Source of the DNA: Apostichopus japonicus
Taxonomy: Eukaryota > Echinodermata > Holothuroidea > Aspidochirotida > Stichopodidae
Reading direction: 5' to 3'
Length of the DNA: 64,000 bases
Assembly (NCBI RefSeq): GCF_037975245.1
Contig: NC_092578.1
Location: forward strand, 5,435,001-5,499,000
A program made the translations under genes and the position numbers. Shown one piece after another: positions 46,007-60,800 of this stretch; position 1 is the first letter of the stretch; every line of letters starts with the position of its first letter. The notes under the pieces are model-generated. The model searched no databases. It was not told the origin of the DNA and worked only from the letters and a program-made list of their open reading frames with translations.

Positions 46007-48320
46007 GTAGCAGGGAGCAGCAGACACTAGCTGGATAGCTCAGTTGGCAGACCACACAATATATGGGCTCTGAAAGAATCGCTGATCGTTAGTGCTCACA
46101 AGCAAAATAACACCAAATGTTAAGTTTAGGGTAGTGGTTTAGGGGCATTTTCAATTTTTCCCTGGCAATTGTTGCCCTGCTTGGTAATATTGTGAGAATC
46201 CTGTCTGCAGAAACCCTGTATATTTACTAATATTATCTTCACGATTTAGGGCATTTCTCTTTAGGCTATTCATCCTTCCACAGGAGAATAAGACGATGGG
46301 CGCCTAGCCTACTACATTATTGCCCCTGCTTCAAGGCAAATAGGCCCAGCTAAAAGCTAGGGACAACTGTGAAGTAAGGAGTCTCATGCTTCTTGTCTAG
46401 ACTGTAGAAACATAATTACTAGCCTAGTTAGGCCAAATATATATCAAATTACTTGATGTTTTAAGAAAATGGAATCTGTGCAATACTTTGCTAAGTCTGG
46501 CAAGGTTTCCATCAGTTTCTGCCTGTTTGTTTCTGCCCCTAGAAAAACAGAAGATTCAACCATAGAAACAAAATGTTCACAGGCAAACATCCCCCCCCCT
46601 CCCCGGCCCCATCGGCACTTTGGCCTAGGCTAAAGTGGCATCTTCAGTGTTAGTCACAAGTGGCATTCGTAAACACATCTTAGGCCTACTCTTCTTATGT
46701 TGGGCCTAGCTTAATGTTACTTGTTATAAACGTTGTTTCTTCCAAACTTCTGTCTAACGTTCGTTCGTTACCCACACAGGCAACGCATGTGTATGCTAAG
46801 CTGTAGCCTACAGCACTTTCTAAATTCTAGGCTAAATCGAGTAGCTTACATATAAGTACATATGAAAAACGTAGGCCTAACTTAAGCCTAGGCCTATGCT
46901 TATCTGGTCGGCTGCGTACAGGTGGCTGAGGCTCAAAATAAATTATGTGCTTTTACTTCTGAGCTGTAACATACCAATTAAGTTGTTACTGCCCTAAGAT
47001 TTAATGATATGTCCCAGATCACATTTTTCTCATTAGTTACTCTAACGTTAGTCGAATGTCGGACTAGGTCCAACAACAGTTAGACCTAGGCCCTTGGCCT
47101 AGGTTTGGACCCCTCTAGACTGAGGCCTGACGTTACGAAGGCCTACGCTCCTGAAGACTAACTCTTTCTGGCCTAAATTAATCCATGATTATACTTTGGC
47201 ATTTAGGAAGTCGTAGCCAAGTCTCACCACAGTGCCTTCATACACTTTAGTTAGGATAAACTATGTATCATGATCCTATGTTCCATTCATTTGTAACTAG
47301 TAAGAGTGTCCCTAACTTCAAAGTTAGTGTGTATCGTACGTACGCAAGTAGCGTATGCTGTAGCCAAGTCAACGGTAATATAACTTTGATCCAATTGTTT
47401 AGTAAAAGCACAGACCGGGTTAAGTTTCAACGGAAGAGACACTTTCACTTTGACAAAACTGTTATAGCGCCACCCTATCAGCCTAAGTTTGTGATAAACC
47501 GAAAGAGTCGTTTTTACTGGCATTAGAAACTCATCATTTTGATAATAGTGTATATAGAAGGAAATTGTCCGGAAACTCTTTAAGGTCAACAGTATTGCTT
47601 CCAAATTACTAGATAATTAAACAAAAACATAAAAATTAAAGATGTAGTACCAAAAACATTTGTCACTCTAAGATACATTTTATTCTCTAGCTCATCAATT
47701 AATTTGAATTGAAATTGAATGAAGAGTTGCTTTTGCAAGTTCTGTAGTATTGCTATTACTTTAAGTAAAGCTGATGAACTTTCCAAATGCTACCTGTTCC
47801 ACGTACTATTTTGATGAGTTAAAAGTGAACGTTATCTAAAAATCATGAGACAAACACATTGTAACACTCAGTAATAAAAGTTCATTGCACGGTTAATGCT
47901 GCTAGAAGTAAAAGAACAGGTGGTATTGTCACGAACAAAATTAACAGTTCTCCACATGGAACCGATCATTAGCATCCCCCTCTGGAAGTCATTTTGTCAC
48001 GTCTATCAATGCATAAATTTGGTTGTGGCATCTGAGGTAGGTGTTTTAGTGTGCCAGTCACGCTTTACTTATGCAGTATAAGATTTGCTTGATCATTGCT
48101 CGTAGGTGTCTCACAGTGTAGGACGCTGTATCTGATACTTTCTATTCGGAATGGATTTCGGCAATGAACGTAACTTTCCATATGTAGGAGCTAATCGATA
48201 TTTTAGTCATTGGCACCATTAAAACAATAGTCACCCATGCCAATATTAATACGACCCGCAGCGTTAGGAATTTCTTAGGCATTTAGGGGTTGGAAATGTC
48301 AAGGGAAATTACTTTCCTGA
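46007..48320. other. Region upstream of ANKAR, no gene recognised
   Basis: Contains a tRNA-like A-box (GGATAGCTCAGTTGGCAGAC, 46032-46051) without a convincing B-box. From 46250 to 47200 it is rich in GGCCTA/CTAACGTTAG words. The ANKAR first exon and promoter may lie here, but no TATA or splice donor could be picked with confidence. Open frames at 47263-47786 have no recognisable domain. Confidence 0.4.
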
Positions 48321-48327
48321 TATGTAC

Positions 48328-48328
<1 letters not shown>

Positions 48329-48413
<85 letters not shown>
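48329..48413. repeat. (TA)n microsatellite
   Basis: About 42 uninterrupted TA units. Confidence 0.97.
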
Positions 48414-48415
<2 letters not shown>

Positions 48416-48817
48416 CCAGATGGTAAAATATTATATATTCTTATCCAACGTCCTGTATGAGCTATTAACTGTAGCCCACTAAGGAAATTTGCCATGGTAA
48501 TTATATAGTTCAGTGACATCAATGCGGGTTTCTGAATATCAGGTTGAGCATTATCTCATTGTCCCATCAATTTTTGCTTATAATTGTTCCGTTTGTTAGT
48601 TTGCGTTTACAAAAATTGGACTTAAACTATGAAGTTCACATGGAGTGTACACTATATTGAACTGTTTGAACTATATAGCCTACTACGTTAGAAATTCAGT
48701 AGAACTAACATAAATCGGTCGTGAAGCCTAACCCCCACCAAAGGCGTGGGTCCAAAGCGTGCATGGGCGGCGATCCGTACTTCCGATTGGGGGGGATATG
48801 ACCTTGTTCACTATCTA

Positions 48818-48852
48818 AGCGTAGCGCCACCATGAGTTGGCGCGAAGCGTAC
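48818..48852. repeat. Shared hAT-type internal hairpin, fragment
   Basis: AGCGTAGCGCCACCATGAGT and TTGGCGCGAAGCGTAC form a hairpin. The sequence is homologous, in reverse orientation, to the middle of the element at 62854-63497, including the flanking AAGAAAATTTTGGGATTTAC. Element ends were not identified. Confidence 0.65.
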
Positions 48853-49205
48853 AAGAAAATTTTGGGATTTACAAACCCTCTAGATGGCCAGAAACGGCAC
48901 TTGCCGAGGTTTCCAAGCGGCATATACCCAACTTTAAAATAGGGATATCATGTCCGAAATATCTCATAATCAGGATCCAAAATACTTTTTTTTTAAATTT
49001 CGGGTGTTATTTTGGGAAAATTGCACCTGTCAATCTTGTTTCAGGCGCTACGTTAGAATGTTCGAGAGCTCTTTATATTATTCGATGAAGAAACTGGCTC
49101 ATGCAGGCTATTATAGACCTATACACATGCAATACACATTTACACATAGTTACATTCCTAGGTACCGATTGCTAGGGCATCCAGGTGAAACGTACGTGTA
49201 TTAAC

Positions 49206-49581
49206 AGGGGCGTCGGAAGCTATTTGGGATTGGTACGGAAGATCAGAGTGTGGCCATCTACCATAATTATCGGGGGGGGGGGGGGGACGTTTGGAAGGTC
49301 AAACTACGCTACGCGCCACCAATGGTTGGCGCGTAGCGTAATGGAGAAAATTTTGAAAAAATGCCTCCCAGATTGCAGGAAATGGCACTTCCCGAGCTTT
49401 TCTTCTGTGCATTCTCCCTTGTCTGTTTTTGTACCCGATTAATCTTCTGAAACACATTTTGAAGTATGTTTCATTTTGGTTCTTTATTTTTTGCCTTTTT
49501 TTATTCTTAGTATACTACTTTTTTTCTCCCTTTTTTTTTTGCGCCGTGAATATCGGTCCGGCGAACCGCTCCGACGCCCCT
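49206..49581. mobile_element. hAT-like MITE with AGGGGCGTCGGA ends
   Basis: Inverted ends AGGGGCGTCGGA (left) and TCCGACGCCCCT (right), 376 bp. An internal hairpin at 49303-49340 (TACGCTACGCGCCA ... TTGGCGCGTAGCGTA) is related to those at 12196, 48818 and 63046. Target duplication is not clear. Confidence 0.75.
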
Positions 49582-51572
49582 AATTGAGCATTACCCTGGT
49601 ACCATGAGATTCTCAGCTGTTCGAGGGAACATGTACGTGTGTAGGCCTACTATAGGGCCTATATGAATACTATGAGGGTGCATATATGTACTATATCAAT
49701 ACCGTGGGCGCAATAATACATTTTGCTGTTATAGGGCCAATGAAGCCTACAGTCAACTATTCTTGCTTTATAAAGACGGTTTATTTGAAAAGATCGCACT
49801 GCGTTTATGGTAGGCGAGAAATGAAGCTAAAAAAGAGCCGTACATTCACGATGATGCATAAATGAAGGCATGAAAATATTCTTATTCCTGGCATTTGGTG
49901 GGGGGGGATATGGTGTATTACATCCCCTCCACCCATTTTCATGGGGGGGATATATCCCCCCCAGGATCGCCACCCATGAAAGCGTGTAGGGTGTACACCC
50001 ATCAGTCCCCCCCCCCCCACCCGTTTTTTTTTTTAACTTCATACAAAAATTCAAAATTAGCTATTGGTATAACCCTGCGTTAGTTTAGATCAAATGAAAG
50101 AGTTATATTAATAGTCTAAAATATGTCTCAGAATATATCATTATTGATTGTCTAAATGTTTCAATTTTTTGAGGGAGGACTTCCATAACCCACCCTACCT
50201 GGGAGTCGGCTCCAACGACCCCATTGCTACACCCGCCCCCCCCCCCCCCACTTTTGTAAATCCTGAATTCGCTCCTGCCGTACAGAAATATAACATTGTT
50301 CTTCGAAATTAATATCACTATACAGCCCCAACTTGTAACGATAACAGGATGTAAACATTGAACGGTTTCTACAGTACGTTCCCACAGGATTGTGAGTCTC
50401 CAAATGTTTCCCCGGATATTGATCAACGACAGGGGGAAATGCTTACCAGCTGATATTCAAATAAATCATGCTGGAGTTTCAGTGACTATTATTTGACTTT
50501 ATAGCAATAAATATATATATATTTATGTATTTTGAGACTGAGTTTTTTTTTTATTCATTATAGCTCATGTTCAGTTTAACGTGGGAATTTGGGAATAAAC
50601 TTTTGTTTTTTAATTGTCGACTCCCCCTGCCGATTAACATGACGCGTATAACGGACTTGTAAATGTCACAAAGTTGAGTGGGTGTGAAAGGGGAATAGCG
50701 CCATATTCTCACAAGGTACTCTCTCGGATTAAGGGTCAACTAGTGGCAAAGGTGTGACAAGGTTGAGAGGATAAAGACATCAAATGTCATCATTATGGAT
50801 GAAGATGCAACGATTGATTTGATTTTTTCTCCTGTTTTATTATGTCCACCGTTTCTTAACATAACATGTGAACAACATCCAAGAAAAGATTATATTTTGG
50901 TAGGTTACAGACATTACCGTGGTCCGTATGTGCGTCTAAACAACCCGTCTTAAGATTTGCATTGTAAAATATGCGTCATGTTATAGCTGTATAGTCCACA
51001 AGCGTCTACACACTCGATGTTTATTCAGATAATATGCGTGATCTATTTTATCCACTCTTTGAAAATTGAAATCATTTCAGCCCCTTCCCACCAGGTAAGT
51101 TTTGAACATGTTAGTGATGATAATGCCGGATATCACAAGGAGTTATTAGCAAGCAATTTAATATATTCAGATGGAGGATGTGCCCATAGCTCCTGCATGG
51201 GAAATCGGCTTCAATAACTCTCACCCCTCCCCTCCCCTTCCTTCATATACAAAGGGGTATGCCCTTCAAACATAACGGACGGTACGAATATCCTACAACT
51301 ATTTACCCAAATATAAACTACAGTGATTGGTCGCAATGCCGTATTGACTTGCAATATGTATCTCTGAGTTGCAACATTATGAGTTGCAGTGCACGGTTTG
51401 TGAGTAGCCAGGAACCAGTATCCCGCGTAGCGTCCCTAATTATTCCTTCCTAATCTCATAGTTCGGGCTGGAGATCGTGAAAAGGGAGCCGGCTACGCAG
51501 GCAACTTGTTGTCTCGGGAATACAGAGAAACACCAACGTCGTATACGTATTGAGAAAACAGTTGGTTAGGTA

Positions 51573-51604
51573 CACTGATCTGTACACTAGAGTACAGATC
51601 AGTG
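51573..51604. repeat. 32-bp near-palindrome
   Basis: CACTGATCTGTACACT and AGAGTACAGATCAGTG form 16-base arms with one mismatch per arm. GGTTAGGTA is directly repeated on both sides, which hints at a small insertion or footprint. Confidence 0.7.
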
Positions 51605-51906
51605 GTTAGGTAACACGGTATTGTCAGTTATCATTTGTTTCATATACCAAACGCATTAATACCAGTCGCTGGTATATCTTCACGTACTGTAATTGAAACC
51701 ACGGTGGCCGAGACGTTACATAAAGAATCCCCATGATGAGGGAATTGAAGGCGAAGAAACACGAACACAGATATGAAATAAAATAGCATATCCGGCAAGA
51801 AAACAAGATTAAAGGTCATCAAGGCAAATAAGATACAGAAAGACCAAAATTATGCAGCAAATGTGAAGCTTTCATATACCGTCGTTTAAACTTCTGTATA
51901 TATATA

Positions 51907-52080
51907 TAATTGAAATCGTAGTGAGTTGGAAAATCAAGAACAGTAAAAAAAACTTCCAGCTTCCACCGGGATTCGAAACCGGGCCCGCTTTATATGCGGA
52001 CACCCTAGTCACTAGGCTATGGACGCTGATTGTATGTCCAGAGGTTCGAAACCGGTAAGGAAGGTCGTTATTCCACTGTA
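51907..52080 (-). mobile_element. tRNA-derived SINE, family 2, copy C
   Basis: Inverted full-length copy of the element at 16879-17053; on the minus strand TAGCCTAGTGACTAGGGTGT (A-box) and GGTTTCGAATCCC (B-box) are visible. Confidence 0.85.
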
Positions 52081-52122
52081 TAGGTGTTTGTTACCTGTAT
52101 CGAACAATGCTAGTTATGTTCT

Positions 52123-52129
<7 letters not shown>

Positions 52130-52194
<65 letters not shown>
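52130..52194. repeat. (AT)n microsatellite
   Basis: Over 30 AT units, preceded by CACACA, about 50 bases from the end of SINE copy C. Confidence 0.95.
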
Positions 52195-52203
<9 letters not shown>

Positions 52204-53094
52204 CAATATGTATAATATAGAAGACGGTACAAACTATATAAAGGAGTCAAATCACCAACTATATGTTACTATATGTTATACGCTATACGTATTAGGCAAT
52301 GTACTACACATAGGAGACAATACACACAAACATAGGAGACATAAAGGTGGTTGCGAATTTGATTCAAATTAAAAAAAAAAGTCCGCGTAGATACATCCGT
52401 CTCTCTCCCTCTTATTTTGTATGCAAATCTTTCCGTTGGCGTTCGTGCCTCCCAACGTTGTCAAGGTAACACAGCTGGTACAATTAAAGCCCCCCATCGT
52501 TAACAAACTGCCGAAGATGTAATACTCCATGCATAAGCACTCATAACCAATATTTAAAAAAATGAGATAACGTCTGTTTTGCCAGTTGCTATGTTTACTG
52601 CGAACAGGTGTTTTCATTAAATCTATTTTTTGTAGTGTTCGTATTATTTTTTTATGGTTGTTTTACGTTGATGTTTTACGCGTAAACCCGGTTTCATGTT
52701 ACAAAACCTACTGAGCGATCCAGTCCGTCTGAACTTCTGACACGGTTGGTATAGAGTGTTACTTGGTTTGTATCAACTCCACGTTATTTATGATATTATG
52801 GAAAACTTCCAAATTAATATCCAGCCAGAAATTGTACAAAAGCAAAGGCTACTAATATACACGGGCGGGTGGTATAACATGTACGTAATAGACACTGGTA
52901 TTTTACAGAGTAAAAATATCGATGTTTTTGTCTTGTTTGTCGATATTCCTATAAATTTTAATCTTTGATGTTATCAATGGCTGGCAAATCGCTTTTCCTA
53001 TAACAAACCTTGCTTCAAAGTCATCCATACTGCCTCCAAAATTGAGGTTTCTTACATATTAGGATAGGTTTCAAAGGTACTTTCAAGGGCGGAT

Positions 53095-53545
53095 CCAGGC
53101 ATTTCAATAGCAGGATGTGACCATAGGGTCCTGCATGTAGGAGGATCTGAGGTTCTTTCCACAACAAAAAAGAGGGGGGGGGGGGGATAGTAGACATGAA
53201 ATGGTGCATATATCTAGGTTATAAATTAAGTTTATAATTAAGTCTACAAGCAACTTTGTGAAATAATAACAACTTTTGAAATATTGTGTGGGGTTGGAAA
53301 AGAGGGGGGGCGGTTTCAGAGTTTCAAGAGTTTCAATAACAGTTTGTGACCATCGGTTTGTTGAAGGCGAATCCTATACATGTAGGAGGATCTGGGTTTA
53401 CTTCCACAGCTACAAAAAAGGGCGAATAAAAGATATGGAAAAAAATTGGTGCATACGTAGGCATATATTTAGGCTATAAGGAAGTTTATAATTAGGTCTA
53501 CAAGCAACGATTTGCAATAATAACAAGTTTTGATATACTGTGTCG
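53095..53545. repeat. Two diverged tandem units of about 230 bp
   Basis: Both units contain TTTCAATA(G/A)CAG, TGTGACCAT, CATGTAGGAGGATCTG, TTCCACA, TTTATAATTA and GTCTACAAGCAAC in the same order. Related fragments appear near 13866 and 33166. Function and family unknown. Confidence 0.6.
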
Positions 53546-56500
53546 TGCTATATTGTGTCGTGCCACTATCAACGGCGTGTCTCGGTTACTGGGGGCAATT
53601 TGTTTCGGTGGCCGTGAAAACAATGAAACATGGGTGACCATAACTCGACCTTCTAGCATATTCGGCGTCGGAATTAAGAAGAACCTCTAAACAAAATTGA
53701 TGTGTGTCTTACCGATACGTCATGAAAGTGTACTGTGTACTCCGTGTGTTTTTTATGATCAATGTACTTCATATAACCATGTCTCATAAAAAAAAAAAAA
53801 TTCTGTGCAATTTCTTCACCAAACATTATTGGTGAGGATATGAGGATATTTCACAAGAAGCTTAAAAACTAGATTCTTCTACGTTGATATGTGACGTCAT
53901 CGAAATAGGTGGATGCACAATTTCACCAGGATGTTTTAGGATATGTGCATCTTTCATCAGACAAAAATAAAGTAATTCCTGGACTATACCACTTGTTACT
54001 AGGGACAATTATGCTGCAGGGTGCAAGTGGTTCCAATATTCAACGCATTTAAAATAAAAACGTTTTTACAAACACTGGAATTGTATCACGGAACTGAAAA
54101 AGACATCACATTTTACTACTTCTGTCTTTCATTACATTATCTTCCAAAAATCACTCTCCCCTCCAGCCAACCCCCCCCCCCCTGCCTCCACCCGAAAAAA
54201 ATCTCTAAATTTCTACTGACACACACACTCATTTCCATATGAGCAATGAATTGAAAAGGACTTGTCACAAAGGATTTTGCAAGTCGGTGCCGGAAATGTC
54301 CGCGCGAGATTATTTTCCAAGAACCCAATTACAGGGCGCTTCGACGGAATACTCCACAAGCAAATAAATAGATCCAGGGCACTAAAAAGGAGGGAGTGTA
54401 GCCCTGGGGTCTTTTAAGCCGGTAATGGGTCTTACCCCAGAAGAAAGTATATTTTGAAATAAATTAAATATATATGAAAAAGTGGTGTACACCCCCCCCC
54501 CCCCCCCCCGATGCACACCCCTGAAGCCGTGCTTGTTATTATCCAGGTAAATTTAGTATATGGGTTCCTAAAAGGCGACCGGCGAATCGAATCTGAACCG
54601 CAATCAACTCTGGACTCTTGCCTTAATTGAGTATATGTGGACCCTTAATACAAGTGTTCAAATTAAGAAAAACACATATTTCGACACATGTCTTCTTATC
54701 ATATATATCCATCCAAGTTTACCGGTATATCTTGCAATCGAGTAGATTCTGTGGGTGGTGTACCGAATCTCGCTGTAATATACTATACGTGTTCTATATA
54801 TACACACAGGCTCACAAGCCGGTTTGCTATTTTCACTTACCTATATATTAGAATGATTTCGTAAAAAATAAGAATAAGAATTGATTCCCACAGGCTAAGT
54901 TGTGTTATACCTTTTTTGACACGAGATGTTCTTGGACCAGCACTTATACGCCTAACTCTTTGGTGTATACTTCTACGTTTTGGAATTTGGTGTTCTAGAA
55001 GACGTCATCAACTTTCTGAGACGCCATATTACAGGAAACATCTATTCATAGCCGATAACATGTTTGTCTGAACAATATTGATATGTGTAAACATGATATA
55101 CGGTATACCACCTGCAATCGTCTCAGCACTACCCATGTGCAAGAATGTTACCCATCCACTACTGAAGCGTTTAGGTGCCATCGGGATGATTACATTCATC
55201 CCTGGTTAGGCTGGTTTCCAAAAATTGTTTGCTTGTTAACAACAATATTCACCTTCATAATCCTGGCTACCTTCCAAGGAGGTTGTTGTGGCCTTAACCC
55301 CTGATCAGTTTGCATTTGATTAAAGGTGCTTAGTGTAAAATTGTGGAAATATCTTGCAACTTTTGAAGCTACTTATACTACCTCCATGCTTATACGTTCA
55401 TGATTTTATCCAAGGACATCAGTGAGTGGTAAATTGGTAGCTCATTGTACTGCGTAGCATTTTGTTCCTTTAGGTTTCCCAATTATTGTCAGGTTAAATA
55501 AAAGCCAACATCGGATATTTTCGATTTTTTTCCGAGAAAGTTTGAAATTTGGGTAACAAACTTCGATTAAACCGCCTTATCTCCTCAAACTTACAAGGTC
55601 AGTTAAGCCTCTTAGCAAGTTTTGTAGCTTTCCAAAAGGTCATTTCAATTCCGAATCGTACAGTTCATTCACAAACGTCTGATGGTATCATTTCTCTAAT
55701 GTTGATGGCGCCTTACCTCTTCCATGAACTATGTGTATGGGCTAAAACACCCCCCCCCCCCCGCACACACTATTTTGCTCCTTCAATGAGACGATTGGTC
55801 CACCGGAGGGAAGAACAAGTGTTGACAAGATTTGTGAGAAATTGCATTCCATGTGGAGAAAAATCGTAACATTTTAGGCAGTGATTGACAGCTATATGGC
55901 TCTTGATGCATACCAAGTCACCACCTGTGTACCAAATCCTAACAAATTTTGTAATACAGTACTCCTTATCTGTCAATTATGAGTCATATCTTATCTTTCT
56001 GTTCTGGTCTAATAATAATTTCTTTTAGAGGACACGTGAAGTTTCTTTTATAATATACCGATATCATTCTAGATTTTAGATCTATGCTACTATTGTATAT
56101 TTGAAAATTTACCGAATGTCTTTTCTGCAAGCTGTCTAAAAGTTTTAGCCACCCCAGACTGTGTATACTGTGGGAAGAAGATTTTCAGATCCTCGTAACC
56201 ATATTTGGTAACAATTCATACATCAACTCATAAATAATGATATTCTTTATTATATTCAATGTGGTATGAGGTTAACGTGATTATTTGCAATGAGTTTATG
56301 GATAGCCTCATGACTTATACAGGAAGTAATTATATGGGGTACTTTTTAAGGTATACTTTACAGGAGGATAATATAGAGGCCCAATGAGAAAAGAATGGAT
56401 TTGCGATGTAAGGATGGTAGGTTCTAGTAGGTTCGAGAGGGCAAGGCACTTTATCTTCCTTGCCTCTCCAGTTCACCCAGCTGCATAAACGGGGACATGT

Positions 56501-57648
56501 ACATATATATATAGTTGCGTGCGCCGGCTCGTGGCGGCACCTGCTGCACCAGGTCCCCCTCCCCCTCCCACACCCCCACCCCACGCCCTTTTCTCGGAGG
56601 AAACGTTAATGTGGCGAACTGCATTGCCTAAAGAGCAAATGTATGAATTGTGATAAGTAACCAACGACCATACCCGGGGTTTGCTGTTGTCAAAACGTGT
56701 GAGGAAGGCCTTGCCTTGATGAAAGAATGTAAAATTTCAACTTCCTGAGTTGTGGATGTTACAATATGTTGGTCGCTCATCAGCCGGTATTCAAGATTTC
56801 TGAGTTGGATGGGGTGTCAAAATTTGAGGAGGTGGTACCAACAATTGAAGAAGCTTAGGTGGTACCAACAATTGAAGGAGGTGGTACCACTCATCTTTAC
56901 AAAGCGTTTGAGGCATAGATTGGATAAATGCTGAAAGGATTTCCATAGCTTTTTCAATGCTGTTTGATACTGAATTTTCATAACAATGGAGGTTCATTAA
57001 GTTGACTATATATACAAGACAATATTCACGAATTCATCGTAAAGACCGCGGTTATTGTCTCGCCCCGTCGCCGGGTTTGGCTCCCATTATAACAGTGATT
57101 TGTCCCCCAGATTAACTTAGTCGCTTGCAGTTTACAATTATCACCTCTTATCTCAGGTTACCTCTGCAGTTCTATAACTTAATAAAGACGATTTTCATTG
57201 AAGTATTAGTGCACTCCTCTACGTACAAGTTCATCTGGATTCACGCATAATGAGTTAATCGACAAAACATTCCAAATGAATTTTTCCACTTCCTATTCGA
57301 GGAAACCCGTTCCCGGTTATTTCGAGGTTTCAAAATACCACCACATATTTGGTTTCCTCTGAGTAACAGCATAATGAAGGTCAAAGTTTGACCTTCACCA
57401 GCATATTTAGTCTTTCCTACTTGGGAGCAACAATATCCTGTATAGGCCTATACTATGCGAGTCAGAAAACTGTATTACTTATCCAAATCATTCGATACAA
57501 GTTTTTTCATACAACACCATATAAGTATGCAAGCCTAAATAACTGATCGAAAAACCATAAATGAAAGTCTAGGTTTTCCTAGTGCAAGCAATTATGAAAA
57601 GTTTTGTGTGTCATGAATTTTGCATCTACAAAATGTACATAGTAAAAA
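53546..57648. other. No gene recognised
   Basis: AT-rich sequence with poly-C tracts (54170-54183, 54490-54510, 55750-55762) and fragments of GGATCCAGG-type repeats. Open frames are short, lack known domains and have no coherent splice context. Confidence 0.5.
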
Positions 57649-57821
<173 letters not shown>

Positions 57822-60800
57822 GCCTCCCTCTTCTACAATTACAGATTACTCTCAGCGAGTGATATTATTATTATCCTGCTGTTCGTTTGGTCACCTTCTG
57901 AGGTTGACATGACAGCCATGTCCATAACCACTTTCAAACTACTAACTTCCCTGTCGTGGTACCGCAGGAAACGTTACCAGGAAAGTAAGACTTTGTTCAA
58001 CTGTAACCTCGATTATTAACCTAGGCGCCCTTCTTGGTTGAACCTGCCTTGAACTTACAAACTATAAACTTTACATTTCAAGGAAGAAGAGGAGTAATGA
58101 CACTGTATGTTCGGGTTTATAAACAACTGTTTCTTTTCTTTAAACGTTTCCTAGTTGAATAACTTTCTTAGCGGTTGAAAATCTCCCTGCATAAACAGTA
58201 ACATATCAAAGGTCAGTTCTTTTCAATTTAATAATCGGGCCTATAAATGATGAAGACGAAGGGTGTAACAACCGAGGTGACGAAAAATCCGGAGGTGATT
58301 TGAACCCGACTTCGAACCAGCTGTTCCACACGCCACCCCTTCCATTTTTAAAAGAATCAAAGTTTTATTTATTTATTTATTTTTTGGAAAAGAAAAAGAA
58401 ACAAGATCGGGCAAAAATGCGTCAAATGATCTCTTCATTTGTTATGGTGGTCGGCCAGACAGCAGAGACGAGATAAAGAAAAAAAATCGTACTTTTTTTT
58501 AATCAAGTTATAGGCCTAAACCAACTTTCAAGAATTGATGTGTCTTGATGAAATTTGCCAACTTTCCGAGTTGCCATGTGCTGCAGTTGGCATGACAACG
58601 CTTCAAAAACATAATCTTTGTTGTAGCGTCCTTACGTACATGTTACCGTAAATATTTATCTACTGTGCGCTCGATATTTTGTAATATTCAGTGTGACATG
58701 CGCGGTGAGTGGGTGGGGGGGGAGGGGGTTGGGGCTTTGTTCTGGAGGGCTTAAACCCCTCTCCCAGAAGTATACGGGGTTTCATCCGTGCCCTGCACGA
58801 ATCCAATGCTTTTGGGCAAAAACCCTGGATCCATGAAGATGACGCAAAAATCGAACGATTATAACATTTCCTCACCGCGTGATATCGAAACGATTGCTTC
58901 TTCAGTTATTCGTCTGAAACGAATACATTATTTTTTTCTCTCCAGAAATCTAATGACCTTCAGCGAGTGTTAGTTTGTCTGTTCAAGTATACAGAAAACT
59001 TTAAATACGTTAACCTTTATGGCGTGACACTGCAGCATAGGCTATGGGAAACAACAATTCACCTCGAGAACCAGTATAACTGATTCTCTATCAAATTGGA
59101 GTCCCGTACGGAGAACATGGGAACACTTCTGCGTGCTGTGAGCTGAACGAGGGACCAATGCACGTGCAACCTTGTTTGTCTTCAAACTCACAAACATATA
59201 TAGCCTAACTACTCAATTGAGGCTAAAAGTTTGAATTTTAAGTTTTACTTTTCGAACTCGTTTTCAGGTCATGGAAAAGATTAAAATCACACCAATTATT
59301 TCCTTATTGATTGGGAAGGCCTTGGAGCAGTAATTTAAATCCACATGAACATTTGGCTCGACGTATGCATTTCTGGCATTTTTTCTTATGAGGGGCGTAG
59401 GGGGGGGCGGGGTCTATATATAATTTCAGTTTAGGAAGTTTGTGATATCTAATTTAATTTGGGTCCATATCGAGCAGGGAGTAAACAGATTGTAACAGGG
59501 TATGCTTTTCAAGAGACTCGTTCACAGGCGTGGTTCGACGGGAGCATAATAAATAAATGTGTATAGACCTAATGGCCTAAATATGCAATATAATCATGTA
59601 AAATTGCACGTCTACACATTTTTCGGGAGGGCAGGGGTGGAGGACCACCCTTCCCCTTCTTTCTAAAATCCTGGATCCGACCGTGGTTCATAGGAACGAT
59701 AATAACGAGTACATAAACCTGACATTATGTATCAACCATGTTTTGGGCATCTATAAGTTCATTCGGTCACACCCGGAATCGTCTTTGATCAGACTCCCGA
59801 CCACCTTTATGGGAACTGTAAATTTATAAACGCCATGAGCCAACATAGACAGTCACAGCAGGTTCCACTTGCAAGAGAAGGTTGTGACCGGTCACACGTA
59901 AGTAGTAGTGGCATTGACCTATGATGGTCACTTTGAACTTCCAGTGGGATAAAAAAAAAAAAACTGTTTGCTTTCCACTGGGGATAGGTTTGTCCTTAAA
60001 GAATTATTATCGTTGGTTATACAGATTCGAGAAATTCTAGTTATAACATGTCTTATACGACTATATTATGATCATGGTGCATGTTTGGTGATTTGCATTT
60101 ACTACCATCGTCAATACAGGAATAGTGCATCAGCTTGAGAGGGGGAGGGGGGTGGGCGTATCAGGAGCGGGCGTAACAGGAGCGGTGTCATCAGCTAGGG
60201 CGCATCCAATTTATATCACGCTATATTGTCTCACCAAAATCAATAGTTATGTAGTAAAATGACCCTAAGGTCACGGGTTACATTTATTATTGAGCTCAAA
60301 TATTTGTTGAGGTGTCTGGGTGCGCGCGCATGTGTGGCAAATGAACGAGGGTGGAAGGAGGGAGGGGGTAGGTTGGAAGAGGGTGTGATAGGCTGAACGG
60401 GGGTAGAGTACACGTTGCCCTAGCCATCATCAACTAAGGGGAAGTTCATCGCACATAATCTTTAACAAAAAAAACAAAAAAAAGATTGTGTCCTACAATA
60501 ACGTTTAATTTTTAAATTTAATTTGTTATTCTTTTTATTTTTAACACTGCTGGTGGTACTTCGGTGAACTTTCCTTGTTAATGCTGACGTTACGTACACA
60601 CATATCTGTGTACCCATGGATAACGCATTCCTTGGTGTAGTAACCGCACAAGGGGACGTGCCGATGTCGATATATATATATAACTCGCCGTCTGCCGGGA
60701 ACAACTTTGAACCCTGTACTTTGGGATTCCGAAGAAAAAAAACAACTATCATATACAATTGTGTCAGACAAAACGTCAAAACGAAAATAGGAAGAAATGA

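Noticed and set aside
46027-46090. tRNA-like sequence TAGCTCAGTTGGCAGACC
   Set aside because: Only an A-box-like stretch; no B-box or cloverleaf. Possibly another SINE fragment, too weak to annotate.
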